NCBI RefSeq assembly: GCF_000577275.2
Contig: NZ_HG916852.1
Span: forward strand, 2,793,001 to 2,857,000
Source: Rhizobium favelukesii
GTDB lineage: Bacteria; Pseudomonadota; Alphaproteobacteria; Rhizobiales; Rhizobiaceae
DNA: 64,000 nucleotides
Direction: 5' to 3'
In this document: positions 38,071 to 46,507 of the stretch, one piece after another
How positions within the stretch are numbered: the first letter of the stretch is position 1
Layout: every line of letters starts with the position of its first letter
Notes under the pieces: model-generated
The model's input: the letters and a program-made list of their open reading frames with translations, nothing else
The model's database searches: none
What the model was told of the DNA's origin: nothing
Made by a program: the position numbers and the translations under genes

Positions 38071-38187
38071 AGTTGATGCATTTCGTGGTTTCTCTCCCAG
38101 TGCCACCGCGTCAGCTGTTCCCCTCTGGAGGTTTATTGACCTTCACACCTTTAAAGGGCCCCGATCTTTCGGTGGCCCTCTTTTTTT
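38071..38187 (+). ncRNA. abcR2: AbcR-type (alpha-r15) trans-acting small RNA, copy 2
   Basis: About 117 nt, a clear tandem duplicate of the RNA 210 bases upstream. The core GCTGTTCCCCTCTGGAGGTT, the motif CTTCACACCT and the terminator AGGGCC...GGCCCT with a T-run to 38187 are nearly identical, and the 5' motif is CTCCCA at 38094-38099. The 5' thirds have diverged, which fits partly different targets. Numbering of the two copies is provisional. Confidence 0.88.
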
Positions 38188-38237
38188 GCCCAAAATTTAG
38201 CCAGGCCGGGAAATGCAACACTTCACGCCGTCGTGAC

Positions 38238-38286
38238 TTGCATATCGAAAACGAGCAATCCATATAACGCCTATAAACGATTTATA
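38238..38286 (+). promoter_or_regulatory. Promoter and palindromic operator of the ArsR-type gene
   Basis: TTGCAT (38238-38243) and CATATA (38261-38266) have 17-base spacing. The predicted transcription start falls in a perfect palindrome TATAAA-CGA-TTTATA (38272-38286), the kind of site ArsR dimers use for autorepression. Confidence 0.55.
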
Positions 38287-38301
38287 ATTCGAAGAACGGC
38301 G

Positions 38302-38595
38302 ATGGAAAAAGACGAAATCCTGAAGGCGATCGCCCATCCGACACGGATGGAAATCCTGAACTGGCTGAAGAACCCCGAAAAGCACTTTTCCTCGCAGGAG
38401 CACCCGCTTGAGATGGGCATATGCGCCAGCCAGTTCGAGCGCTGCGGCCTATCGCAATCGACCGTCTCAGCGCATCTGGGGACCTTGAGCCGGGCCGGCC
38501 TCGTGACGACAAGACGCGTCGGCCAATGGATCTTCTACAAGCGCAACGAGGAGACCATCGCGGCTTTCCTCAATCAACTCTCGAAGGATCTGTAG
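38302..38595 (+). CDS. ArsR-family transcriptional regulator
   Basis: The 97-residue winged-helix protein starts MEKDEILKAIAHPTRMEILN. The recognition region is CGLSQSTVSAHLGTLSRAGL and the wing LVTTRRVGQWIFYKRNEE. Cysteines occur in MGICASQFERCGLS but not in the classical ELCVCDL metal motif, so metal sensing is doubtful. It corresponds by position to the ArsR gene behind the AbcR pair in Sinorhizobium. An operator-like palindrome sits 15 bases before its ATG. The old yellow enzyme gene 225 bp downstream on the same strand is a possible target. Confidence 0.9.
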   Translation: MEKDEILKAIAHPTRMEILNWLKNPEKHFSSQEHPLEMGICASQFERCGLSQSTVSAHLGTLSRAGLVTTRRVGQWIFYKRNEETIAAFLNQLSKDL

Positions 38596-38820
38596 GATGC
38601 CGGTCGCCTCTGCGCTGCCCTGCCTGAGCGCCTGCGTTCGGCATGATGAGCGCCAAGCGACTGGCGGACGACTTTCTAACACGGGCTCAGATGCAACGCG
38701 CACCGCTTGCGGCTGCCGCCGTTGATCGGCGCATCGCAACAGCCCTCACCCGTCCCTTTGCCGAATGGCAGGCGCGTCCGCCTCGGCCGAGTGATCTTCC
38801 CGCAGCAAGAAAGGACTCCC

Positions 38821-39942
38821 ATGAGCAAGCTTTTCGAACCGACAAAGGTTGGCGACATTACCCTCAAGAACCATATCGTGATGGCGCCACTCACTCGCAA
38901 CCGCTCACCGGGGGCCATTCCGAACGACCTCAACGTCGAATACTACCGCCAGCGCTCAGGGGCTGGGCTGATCGTCACCGAAGCAACGGCCATTACGCAT
39001 CAGGGCCAGGGCTACGCAGATGTTCCCGGCCTCTACTCCAAGGAAGCGATCGACGGCTGGAAGCGAGTGACCGATGCCGTGCATGCGGCAGGCAGCAAGA
39101 TTGTTGTTCAGATGTGGCATGTCGGCCGTATCTCGCACACGACGCTGCAGCCGAACGGTGGCAAGCCGGTCTCTTCGACGAATACGGCTGCAAAATCCAA
39201 GACCTATCTCGTCAACCCGGACGGTACAGGAAGCTTCGTACCGACGTCTGAGCCGCGCGCCCTTGAAACATCGGAAATCCCGGGCATCGTTGAAGACTAT
39301 CGCAAGGCAGCGCGCGCCGCGATCGAAGCCGGCTTCGACGGCGTCGAGATCCACGCCGCAAACGGTTATCTGATCGACCAGTTCCTGCGCTCCGGCATCA
39401 ACGACCGCACGGATCAGTACGGTGGCTCCGCCGAAAACCGCGCACGTTTCCTCTTTGAGGTCGTCGATGCGATCACCGCCGAGATCGGCGCTCGCCGCAC
39501 CGGCATCCGCATTTCACCTGTGACGCCGGCAAACGACTCCTCCGACCCGCATGCACAGTCCATCTTCACCTACGTGGTCGAAGGCCTGGCAAAGTATGAC
39601 CTCACCTACATCCACATCGTCGAGGGCGCGACCGGAGGTGATCGCGACTATCAGCAAGGCGACAAGCCCTTCGACTACAAGGCGCTCCGCAACGCCTACG
39701 AAAAGGCTGGTGGCAAGGCGAGCTGGATGGTCAACAACGGCTATGACCGCGACATGGCGATCGACGCTGTAGAGAGCGGCCGCGCCGACCTCGTCGCGTT
39801 CGGCAAACCGTTCATCTCCAATCCCGACCTCGTCCAGCGCCTCAAGGACAACGTGTCCCTCGCCGGGTTCGACCAGGCAACGCTTTATGGTGGCGGTGCC
39901 ACGGGATATGTAGACTATCCAACGCAAGTGAAGGCTGCCTGA
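38821..39942 (+). CDS. Old yellow enzyme family alkene reductase (FMN)
   Basis: The 373-residue TIM-barrel flavoenzyme reduces activated C=C bonds of enals, enones or nitro compounds with NAD(P)H. It starts MSKLFEPTKVGDITLKNHIV behind GAAAGGA. FMN and substrate residues are visible: MAPLTRNRSP at 21-30, QMWHVGRISH with H100, and the substrate-binding pair H178/N181 in EIHAANGYLIDQF. It resembles NemA and xenobiotic reductase types. A good terminator follows. Its neighbour upstream is the ArsR regulator; no other operon partner. Confidence 0.94.
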   Translation: MSKLFEPTKVGDITLKNHIVMAPLTRNRSPGAIPNDLNVEYYRQRSGAGLIVTEATAITHQGQGYADVPGLYSKEAIDGWKRVTDAVHAAGSKIVVQMWHVGRISHTTLQPNGGKPVSSTNTAAKSKTYLVNPDGTGSFVPTSEPRALETSEIPGIVEDYRKAARAAIEAGFDGVEIHAANGYLIDQFLRSGINDRTDQYGGSAENRARFLFEVVDAITAEIGARRTGIRISPVTPANDSSDPHAQSIFTYVVEGLAKYDLTYIHIVEGATGGDRDYQQGDKPFDYKALRNAYEKAGGKASWMVNNGYDRDMAIDAVESGRADLVAFGKPFISNPDLVQRLKDNVSLAGFDQATLYGGGATGYVDYPTQVKAA

Positions 39943-39962
39943 GCCCGCAAACGCCAACGGAC

Positions 39963-39992
39963 ATCCCGCCATCTGGCGGGATTTTCTTTTTC
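39963..39992 (+). terminator. Rho-independent terminator of the old yellow enzyme gene
   Basis: Stem ATCCCGCC / GGCGGGAT (39963-39970, 39975-39982) with loop ATCT, followed by TTTCTTTTT. Confidence 0.85.
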
Positions 39993-40015
39993 CAGCGCCC
40001 TGTTAGCATGACGCC

Positions 40016-40819
40016 ATGTTCTTACCGCACATCAAGCGCTGGCGACTGAGCGTCGACGGCGAACCGATCATCACCCATTCCAGCCACCTGTTGCCCGTTT
40101 CCTGGGACGGCAAACCCGCGATGCTGAAAATCTCAAGCGATGCGGCCGAGCGGGCTGGCGGCGCCTTGATGCAATGGTGGGACGGCGTCGGCGCAGCCAG
40201 GGTGTACGCGCACGACAGCGAGGCCGTTCTGCTCGAGCGCGCGATGGGCCGCCGCTCGCTTCTGGCAATGGCAATGGACGGCGCCGACGATACGGCAACC
40301 CGCATCATTTGCAGCACGGTTGCAAAGCTTCACGCCCCGCGCGAACGCCCCCGGCCCGAGCTCATTCCGCTTGCCCGCTGGTTTCGCGACCTCGCGCCTG
40401 CGGCAGACGTTTATGGCGGCATACTGGCTCGGTGCAACCTGATTGCCGCAGCACTGCTTGCCGACAACGGCGATCCCGTCGTCCTGCACGGCGACATCCA
40501 CCACAACAACATCCTCGATTTCGAACAGCACGGGTGGCTGGCGATCGACCCCAAGGGCCTCATCGGCGAACGCGGTTTTGATTACGCCAACATCTTCGTC
40601 AACCAAGACCTTCCGACAACAAGTACTCCCGGCCGCCTGCGAAGGCAGCTTGGCATCGTCGCGACCAAGGCAGGCCTTGAGCCGAAACGCCTGCTGCAAT
40701 GGATTGCTGCCTATTCGGGCCTGTCAGCTGCCTGGTTTCTCGGCGACGGATCGACGGAACTGGCCGAAAGTCCACTCGCTGCGGCGCGCATTGCGCTTGC
40801 CGAACTGCAGCAGGGCTAG
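40016..40819 (+). CDS. Aminoglycoside/hydroxyurea phosphotransferase family kinase (APH(6)-like)
   Basis: The 267-residue protein has a kinase-like fold. The catalytic loop is VLHGDIHHNNILDF with D160, and the metal-binding segment is AIDPKGLIGERGFDYANIF with D178, as in the streptomycin 6-kinase/hydroxyurea phosphotransferase group. The N-terminal lobe is represented by PAMLKISSDAAERAGG with the ATP lysine. The real substrate in this soil-type bacterium is unknown, and resistance is only inferred. It starts 34 bases behind the preceding terminator and probably has its own promoter. Confidence 0.85.
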   Translation: MFLPHIKRWRLSVDGEPIITHSSHLLPVSWDGKPAMLKISSDAAERAGGALMQWWDGVGAARVYAHDSEAVLLERAMGRRSLLAMAMDGADDTATRIICSTVAKLHAPRERPRPELIPLARWFRDLAPAADVYGGILARCNLIAAALLADNGDPVVLHGDIHHNNILDFEQHGWLAIDPKGLIGERGFDYANIFVNQDLPTTSTPGRLRRQLGIVATKAGLEPKRLLQWIAAYSGLSAAWFLGDGSTELAESPLAAARIALAELQQG

Positions 40820-40937
40820 CCGCGCCGTCCATCCAGCGCGCCGTGCTCGGATCCTGGCGTCGGACGCCCTGCCGGAGCGAGGCCGGTACAGCGAAGAAAC
40901 GCCACTATGCTGCAATCCGTCAGAACAACCGTTGGCG

Positions 40938-41351
40938 TTACGCCTCTTTGGTTTTGCGCGCTTTCGCCTTGGCGGGCGCGTTCTTCTTCAAGTTGTTCTT
41001 GTTGTAATCGATAGCGGCCCGGACGAGTTTCTTGAGAGCGGGCTCATTGATGTCATCGCCCTCGAGGAAATCGATGGCGCGCCGCGCGTTGCCTTCGAGG
41101 CCCGCATTGAAGAGCTTGGCAGGATCCGGGATGTTCGCCCCATGAGCAAAGGTAAGCTTCACCTTTCCCTTGTGCGCGTTGGCAACGGCGATCATTCCGT
41201 CGCGGGACCAGACCGGGCTTCCCATCCATTTCCATTCCTCGATTATCTCCGGGTCGACCTCGAGAATGGTCTTACGGACACTGGCGAACGTCTTGCCGCG
41301 CCAGTCTGAGATTCCTTCGATCAATTGATCAATGCGTTCCGATGCATCCAT
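40938..41351 (-). CDS. DUF1801 protein 1
   Basis: The 137-residue protein starts MDASERIDQLIEGISDWRGK with GGAGG nine bases upstream; the frame is open further but without coding character. The DUF1801 (YdhG-like) core is seen in EEWKWMGSPVWSRDGMIAVA and VKLTFAHGANIPDPAKLFNA. The C-terminus is Lys/Ala-rich (KKNAPAKAKARKTKEA). Function of the family is unknown. It follows a second, divergent DUF1801 gene by 79 bp on the same strand. Confidence 0.85.
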   Translation of the reverse strand: MDASERIDQLIEGISDWRGKTFASVRKTILEVDPEIIEEWKWMGSPVWSRDGMIAVANAHKGKVKLTFAHGANIPDPAKLFNAGLEGNARRAIDFLEGDDINEPALKKLVRAAIDYNKNNLKKNAPAKAKARKTKEA

Positions 41352-41430
41352 TGTATCCAATTCCTCCAATTCCAACCTTGCGGCAGTCCCTTCACCAACC
41401 CTCCAACGATGAGAATGCCTCGTAGCGCTC

Positions 41431-41856
41431 TCACATTCGTTCACCAGGCAACCGACTTGCCTGTCTCACCCAGTCGGCGAACTGAGCCTCATCGAGCTGG
41501 TCGTCTTCACGGATATCGAGGTAACGCACCTCCTTCTGTTTTGACACCCCTGGGGGCACCGGCTCCAGAGAGCTGCCGCGGAAGAAAGCCACCTTGATGT
41601 ACTTGGTGAAGCAGTGAAAGCTCAGGAACCAGCCCTCACCCTTGATGCCGTAGAACGGCGAGTTCCATTTGACTGCCTTATGGACGTCGAGCACGGTTCG
41701 CCCGATGAGCGCATCCAGACGGCGTCCAAGGTCGCTTTTCCAGCCTGGCATGGCGGCGATGTAAGCCTGTACGGGCGCATCGCCTTCGGCTTTGGCAATC
41801 TGGGGATTGCCGTCTGAGAGCAGTGTCGGCCTGGTTCCACTCGCTGTCTTGGTCAT
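41431..41856 (-). CDS. DUF1801 protein 2
   Basis: The 141-residue protein has the DUF1801 features KAVKWNSPFYGIKGEGWFLS, YIKVAFFRGSSLEPVPPG and the C-terminal DEAQFADWVRQASRLPG. It is only distantly similar to the product of the next gene. The pair probably forms one transcript. A GTCACG/CGTGAC hairpin with a GC-only loop lies just upstream (41913-41931). Confidence 0.85.
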   Translation of the reverse strand: MTKTASGTRPTLLSDGNPQIAKAEGDAPVQAYIAAMPGWKSDLGRRLDALIGRTVLDVHKAVKWNSPFYGIKGEGWFLSFHCFTKYIKVAFFRGSSLEPVPPGVSKQKEVRYLDIREDDQLDEAQFADWVRQASRLPGERM

Positions 41857-42002
41857 TGTCCATCCTCTTGAGCCGACCTTGGATATGATCGCTCTTTGAA
41901 TTGGCGGCCTCGGTCACGCGCGCGCCGTGACGCAGCAACGGCGACACGCTCGACATCAAAGGCTATCCGCAGACGCCTTGGCAATGCAACCCTAAACAGG
42001 TG

Positions 42003-43004
42003 CTAGTGGACTGCCTGCACCAACGCGTGCTCCGGCCCTGCTGGCGGCATGCAGCCGAGCGAGACCAAGGAGGCGCGAACGGCCTCGTCGACTGGCGTAT
42101 TCGGCTCGCTGCCGAGCGCGCAGACCAATCGTTCATTCGACATCCGCAGCGGTTCTTGCCAGAGATAACGCATCTCCTTCAGCTCACGCATGAACGTGAC
42201 GAACGGAGCGGCCAGCGGCACGATCCACCAAGGAAAGTCCTGCGTCCTTGTTGCCTTGCCGGCCACCCGCTTGATCGCAGCCACCATCTGGCAGCCATCG
42301 GCGTCCCAGAAGCCGTCCATGTGATAGACGGCAAACGATGGCAGGCGCTCAGCGCATTCGACGAGACGGACCATCGTTTCTGCAACATCAGGCAGATAGG
42401 CCCATTGATGCCCGACACCGCGCCGCGCCGGATTCTTGACGGCGTTCACCGGCTTTCCCGGTGTGACCATGCCCTGCGAGAACCAGCTGTTGGCGGCTCC
42501 CGGTCCGAAGAAATCGCCGGCGCGCACAATGATGACCGGTACGCCGCTGCGCGAGGCCACCTCCAGTCGCCGTTCCATTTCGACGCGGATCGCTCCCTTC
42601 ACCGTCACAGGGTGTTGCGGGCTGTCTTCTCGAAGGACTGGAAATGCATCCGGTCCGAAATTATAGACGGTACCCGGCAGAACGATGCGCGCGCCGACCG
42701 AACGCGCGGCTGCGATGGTGTTGTCGAGCATGGGAAGGACGAGCTTGTCCCAATCGCGATAGCCCGGCGGATTGACTGCGTGGATAATAAGGCTGGCGCC
42801 TTGCGCCGCAGTCATGAGATCGTTGGCGTGCATCGCATCGCCTTGCACCCAATCGAAGTCGGGCGCTTTCGCGCGGGCCTTTGCGGCATCCCGGTTCAGC
42901 GCCCTCACCCGCCAACCGCGTGCGGCGAACTTCCGAGCGACCTCGCCTCCGATCCCGCCTGTTGCACCGAGCACCAAAGCAACCTGCCCATTGATTTCAG
43001 TCAT
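42003..43004 (-). CDS. NmrA/SDR-type NAD(P)-binding epimerase-like protein
   Basis: The 333-residue protein begins MTEINGQVALVLGATGGIGG, an extended-SDR Rossmann motif (GATGGIGG). GGAG lies six bases before this ATG; an ATG five codons earlier is the alternative. The segment GTVYNFGPDAFPVLREDSPQ and VIIVRAGDFFGPGA are typical of atypical epimerases; the SDR catalytic Y-x3-K is not obvious (TVYNFGP stands in its place), so it may be a binding protein or a reductase of NmrA type. It is divergent from the LysR gene that probably controls it. Confidence 0.85.
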   Translation of the reverse strand: MTEINGQVALVLGATGGIGGEVARKFAARGWRVRALNRDAAKARAKAPDFDWVQGDAMHANDLMTAAQGASLIIHAVNPPGYRDWDKLVLPMLDNTIAAARSVGARIVLPGTVYNFGPDAFPVLREDSPQHPVTVKGAIRVEMERRLEVASRSGVPVIIVRAGDFFGPGAANSWFSQGMVTPGKPVNAVKNPARRGVGHQWAYLPDVAETMVRLVECAERLPSFAVYHMDGFWDADGCQMVAAIKRVAGKATRTQDFPWWIVPLAAPFVTFMRELKEMRYLWQEPLRMSNERLVCALGSEPNTPVDEAVRASLVSLGCMPPAGPEHALVQAVH

Positions 43005-43062
43005 GATGGTCTCCGTCATGTTCGACTGACCCGATCATGCCCGCATTTCTACATAAACAAAA

Positions 43063-43090
43063 TTGACGAAATTCGTAGGGCCGATATACA
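43063..43090 (+). promoter_or_regulatory. Promoter with operator before the LysR gene
   Basis: TTGACG (43063-43068) and TATACA (43085-43090) are 16 bases apart. A perfect palindrome ACGAA-A-TTCGT (43066-43076) overlaps the -35. The LysR ATG at 43098 is only about eight bases behind the -10, so its transcript may be nearly leaderless. Confidence 0.5.
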
Positions 43091-43097
43091 TAAATAC

Positions 43098-44009
43098 ATG
43101 AGCAGAGAACCCGACTGGCATTTCTACCGAACGCTGTTGGCCGTGCTGGACCACGGATCGCTTTCGGCGGCAGCGCGTGAATTGGGCCTGACGCAGCCGA
43201 CGGTCGGGCGGCACATCGATGCGCTGGAGGACGCGATAGGCTCGCAGCTCTTCGTCCGCTCACCGAACGGTCTTTTGCCGACCGATGCAGCGCTTGAATT
43301 GAAGCCTTATGCCGAAACGCTCGCGTCGACATCCGCCGCCCTCATGCGAACGGCGTCGGGGCATCGCGAGCAAGTTGCCGGCACAGTCAGGATAAGTGCC
43401 AGCGAGGTCATCGGTGTCGAGGTTCTACCGCCGATCCTCGCACCGCTGATGGCGGCCCATCCCGAGCTCAATATCGAGCTCTCGGCGTCGGACGCCATCG
43501 AGGACCTTCTCAATCGGGAGGCAGATATCGCCGTACGGATGGCAGAGCCGGCGCAGGATCAGCTTCTTTTCCGGCGCATCGGAGAGATACCGCTCGGCTT
43601 TCACGCCCATCGACGCTACCTCGCCCAGCACGGCATGCCGCAGGAGATGGCCGACCTCGCAGGACACCGCCTTGTCGGCTTCGACCGACAGACAGCCTAC
43701 ATCCGGACCATGATGGCGCGCTTTCCAATGCCGGACGGCCTCCCCTTCGCTTTCAAGAGTGATAACCCGCTCGCGCAGATTTCGGCGATTCGCGCCGGCT
43801 TAGGGATTGGAATCTGCCAGACCGGCCTCGCAGCGCGGGAGCCGGATCTGCTGCCGGTCCTGCCGGAGCTTTTCCGGATACCTCTCGACACTTGGGTCGT
43901 CATGCACGAGGGGATCAAAACTGCACGCCGCTACCGCGTCACATTCGACGCACTGGTCGACGGCCTGATGAATTACGTGAAGGCAACGGCGCGCAAGCGC
44001 CCGGGCTGA
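43098..44009 (+). CDS. LysR-family transcriptional regulator
   Basis: The 303-residue protein starts MSREPDWHFYRTLLAVLDHG. The helix-turn-helix is AAARELGLTQPTVGRHIDAL at about 24-43. The substrate domain begins VAGTVRISASEVIGVEVLPP. The order of a LysR gene divergent from an oxidoreductase-like gene (42003-43004) suggests it controls that gene. There is no Shine-Dalgarno sequence before the ATG, in keeping with a leaderless start. A frame open far upstream mirrors the opposite gene and is not coding. Confidence 0.92.
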   Translation: MSREPDWHFYRTLLAVLDHGSLSAAARELGLTQPTVGRHIDALEDAIGSQLFVRSPNGLLPTDAALELKPYAETLASTSAALMRTASGHREQVAGTVRISASEVIGVEVLPPILAPLMAAHPELNIELSASDAIEDLLNREADIAVRMAEPAQDQLLFRRIGEIPLGFHAHRRYLAQHGMPQEMADLAGHRLVGFDRQTAYIRTMMARFPMPDGLPFAFKSDNPLAQISAIRAGLGIGICQTGLAAREPDLLPVLPELFRIPLDTWVVMHEGIKTARRYRVTFDALVDGLMNYVKATARKRPG

Positions 44010-44035
44010 TCATCGTTTGGACGATAACCGTATGC

Positions 44036-44317
44036 TCATGCGCGAGGCGAGGCTTCGCTTGAATGGCTTTTCCAGGTGCCGTCGACCACCTCGGTTTCCG
44101 GCCGGTCTCCGCCTTCGGCATACTCCTCATGCCATTTACCCTTATCATCCTGCCAGCTGATCTCCGCGGAATCACCGCCAACCTGCTGTTCGGCCGCAAC
44201 GATACGGGCTGCTTCGAGCGCTTCGGAGTGTGTCGGGAATGCTTCCGAATAGACATTGCCCAACCGGTAGGCCCAGCCCCCGTCGTGAGGAACGACCTCG
44301 TAGACCACCTTGACCAT
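44036..44317 (-). CDS. DUF2188-type small protein
   Basis: The 93-residue protein starts MVKVVYEVVPHDGGWAYRLG; a GTG three codons earlier is closer to GGAG but less usual. The YEVVPHDGGWAYR motif and HSEALEAARIVAAEQQ fit DUF2188, a small alpha-beta fold in which N-terminal strands W-V-x-R-x-x-GGW are followed by one helix. The C-terminus (EISWQDDKGKWHEEYAEGG) is extended and acidic. Function unknown. It converges with the LysR gene. Confidence 0.8.
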   Translation of the reverse strand: MVKVVYEVVPHDGGWAYRLGNVYSEAFPTHSEALEAARIVAAEQQVGGDSAEISWQDDKGKWHEEYAEGGDRPETEVVDGTWKSHSSEASPRA

Positions 44318-44550
44318 GCATCTCACTCCACTTCTTCTTGTTTCGCGCTCGAATACTGACCGGATTGCATCCAGTTCTGCGCGGGCCGCGTTGCAAGAGA
44401 CGAGAGGGCGCCGCGATGTGCTTCCGGCTGACCGATGGGGTAGTATTCCATTAAATTCTCAAGACTGCAAACGCGCTCCCTCCCCGTGCTCGCTTGCCAT
44501 GCAAAATCATCGCTTTAGACTTGCCCGATGATTCAAGATCGGAGCTTTCC

Positions 44551-45648
44551 GTGGATATCGTGTCGCGACTGAAAGACGAAATGCTCTTGGTATTGGCGAT
44601 GGTGGTCGCGGCTGTCGCCTATGTGACGGAACATGCGGTTCTTGAGATGGGGCGCGGGATATCGCTCATCGCCGCAGCCCTCCTTGTCGCCACCATCGTC
44701 TTTGCCTCGGTTCGCGTCGCCCACCATGCGGAGGTGCTGGCAATCAAGGTCGGCGATCCCTACGGCACGATGATCCTGACGCTGTCGGCCGTTGCCGTGG
44801 AGGTGATCATCCTCGCCATCATGATGAGTGGCGAAAGCTCCCCCACGCTCGTTCGCGACACGATCTATGCGGCCCTGATGCTCGACATCAACGGCATCCT
44901 TGGCCTTGCCGCCCTACTCGGAGGCTTGAAGCACGGAGAGCAGCCATACAACGACAACTCGGGAAAGACCTATGGCGTTATGATCCTCACTGCGATGGGT
45001 ATCTCGATGATCGTCCCTGAATTCGTGCCGGCGGATAAGTGGCACTTCTACTCCGCCTTCACCATCCTGGCGATGATCGCTCTTTACGGCCTCTTCCTGC
45101 GCATGCAGGTCGGCCAGCACAGCTACTTCTTCAGCTATGCCTACCCTCGCAACGAACGGAAGAAGACCGATCCAAAGGAGCACTCGAGCGAGGATTCCAC
45201 GGCCGCCTCGATCGCCACGATCCTGATCGGCGTGGTCATCATCGGCCTCCTTGCGGAGTTCATGGCCACCTTCATGACGGAGGGCCTGCGGGACACCGGC
45301 GCTCCCGTTGCCCTGACCGCCATCGTCGTCGCAGCGATTTCCGCAGCGCCTGAAATCCTGACGGCGCTGCGTGCGGCGCTGCGCAACCGCATGCAGGCGA
45401 CCGTCAATATCGCCATGGGCGCGTCGCTGTCGACTGTCATCCTCACGGTTCCGGTGATGGAGGCGATCGCCCTCTATAGCGGCCAGCCCTTGATCATGGC
45501 GATGACACCGGTCCAGACCGTGATGGTGGCGATCACCCTGGTTGCGGCGGCCATCAACCTCAACGACGGCGAAACCAATGCCATAGAAGGCATGACGCAT
45601 TTCATCCTCTTCGCAACGTTCCTGATGCTGTCGGCATTGGGGCTTTGA
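44551..45648 (+). CDS. Ca2+/H+ (cation/proton) antiporter of the CaCA family
   Basis: The protein of about 365 residues has 10-11 hydrophobic segments and the two inverted alpha-repeats of the CaCA superfamily: the first around LSAVAVEVIILAIMM and the second around VVAAISAAPEILTALRAALR, with the conserved transport glutamates in each. It resembles ChaA of E. coli, which exports Ca2+, Na+ or K+ against H+ in the inner membrane. The GTG at 44551 is preferred because CGGAGC lies about six bases upstream; an ATG at 44494 has no ribosome site. Confidence 0.9.
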   Translation: MDIVSRLKDEMLLVLAMVVAAVAYVTEHAVLEMGRGISLIAAALLVATIVFASVRVAHHAEVLAIKVGDPYGTMILTLSAVAVEVIILAIMMSGESSPTLVRDTIYAALMLDINGILGLAALLGGLKHGEQPYNDNSGKTYGVMILTAMGISMIVPEFVPADKWHFYSAFTILAMIALYGLFLRMQVGQHSYFFSYAYPRNERKKTDPKEHSSEDSTAASIATILIGVVIIGLLAEFMATFMTEGLRDTGAPVALTAIVVAAISAAPEILTALRAALRNRMQATVNIAMGASLSTVILTVPVMEAIALYSGQPLIMAMTPVQTVMVAITLVAAAINLNDGETNAIEGMTHFILFATFLMLSALGL

Positions 45649-45825
45649 TTGTGTGAAATGTGTCCGATCGTTCTGTCGCTACGGCGAGCAGATCGCACCT
45701 TGCAATTCGTATGCGTGCACACCATGTCCATGGTATCGGCGGCATCTCAAACGGACGCTGCCCCCGTGCGGACGATCAGGAGCGTTCCAGCCCCACCAAA
45801 GCCAGCCCCAACAAAGGAGGACAGC

Positions 45826-46095
45826 ATGTCTTCCGGCTCCAGCATAGAGTGCATTGTAACGTTCGCCCATCCGTTCGTTCTAAAGGCGCAGATGATTGCG
45901 TTGGAAGCCGGGCCTTATCGGCTGATCGTCGACGAGGAAGAGATCGAAGGCCTTCGATTTTCCGCCTTCAGGAGAACCAGGACCCATCTCGAAATACCGG
46001 CGATTGCAACGCGCATCGGCACCAGGCAGCGGCTGAGTGTGTCTTCGCAGGAAATCGAAACTGCCCTTCCCAAGGATGCCAGCACCGGTGAGTGA
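45826..46095 (+). CDS. Small protein of unknown function
   Basis: The 89-residue product starts MSSGSSIECIVTFAHPFVLK, with a very good ribosome site (AAAGGAGG) five bases before the ATG. It reads as an alpha/beta protein without signal peptide: AGPYRLIVDEEEIEGLRFSA and HLEIPAIATRIGTRQRLSVS. The IVDEEEIEGLRF part resembles small rhizobial proteins whose function I do not know. A DUF1488 gene follows after 70 bases, so the two may be co-transcribed. Confidence 0.75.
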   Translation: MSSGSSIECIVTFAHPFVLKAQMIALEAGPYRLIVDEEEIEGLRFSAFRRTRTHLEIPAIATRIGTRQRLSVSSQEIETALPKDASTGE

Positions 46096-46165
46096 TGCTG
46101 CCGGCAGACCGCGCGACGGCGATCTTGCCGACAACGCGATCCAACAGAAGAACAAGAGGCGCATT

Positions 46166-46432
46166 ATGGCAATCGCATTTCCCAACCGCGCCAGAAGTTA
46201 TGACGAAACCGCCAGGCGCATCCGCTTCCTCGGCCATGATGGTATGTTCGAGATTCGTTTCTCGATGGATATTGACGTGCTGACGAAGGGACCTTGCCCG
46301 GCAGCCACATCGGAACGCGACTATCTCGCGGGATTTGACGGGCTTCGAACCCGAATTCTAGATGTCGCCAAACGCGTGTACGGTTCTAAACGACAAAATT
46401 CGATCATCCTGAAACTGTCGGATTTCAGATAG
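46166..46432 (+). CDS. DUF1488 small protein
   Basis: The 88-residue protein has the DUF1488 pattern: MAIAFPNRARSYDETARRIR, FLGHDGMFEIRFSMD, and the C-terminal DYLAGFDGLRTRILDVAKRV. Members are common in rhizobia and have no assigned function. The ribosome site is weak (AAGAGG). It is preceded by another small protein gene and followed by a third, suggesting a small-protein cluster. Confidence 0.85.
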   Translation: MAIAFPNRARSYDETARRIRFLGHDGMFEIRFSMDIDVLTKGPCPAATSERDYLAGFDGLRTRILDVAKRVYGSKRQNSIILKLSDFR

Positions 46433-46507
46433 CAGATTGATCGCTGGTTCGTTTTTCCTGCACCAAAGCCCTTATCGAAAACCAACCCTACAACGAGGAC
46501 CCGCCGC

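Noticed and set aside
41913..41931. GTCACG / CGTGAC hairpin with GC-only loop as a terminator
   Set aside because: No T-tract on either strand and no gene ending there; more likely incidental in GC-rich spacer.
42000..43097. A long N-terminal extension of the LysR frame
   Set aside because: It overlaps the opposite NmrA-like gene completely; the helix-turn-helix begins just behind the ATG at 43098.
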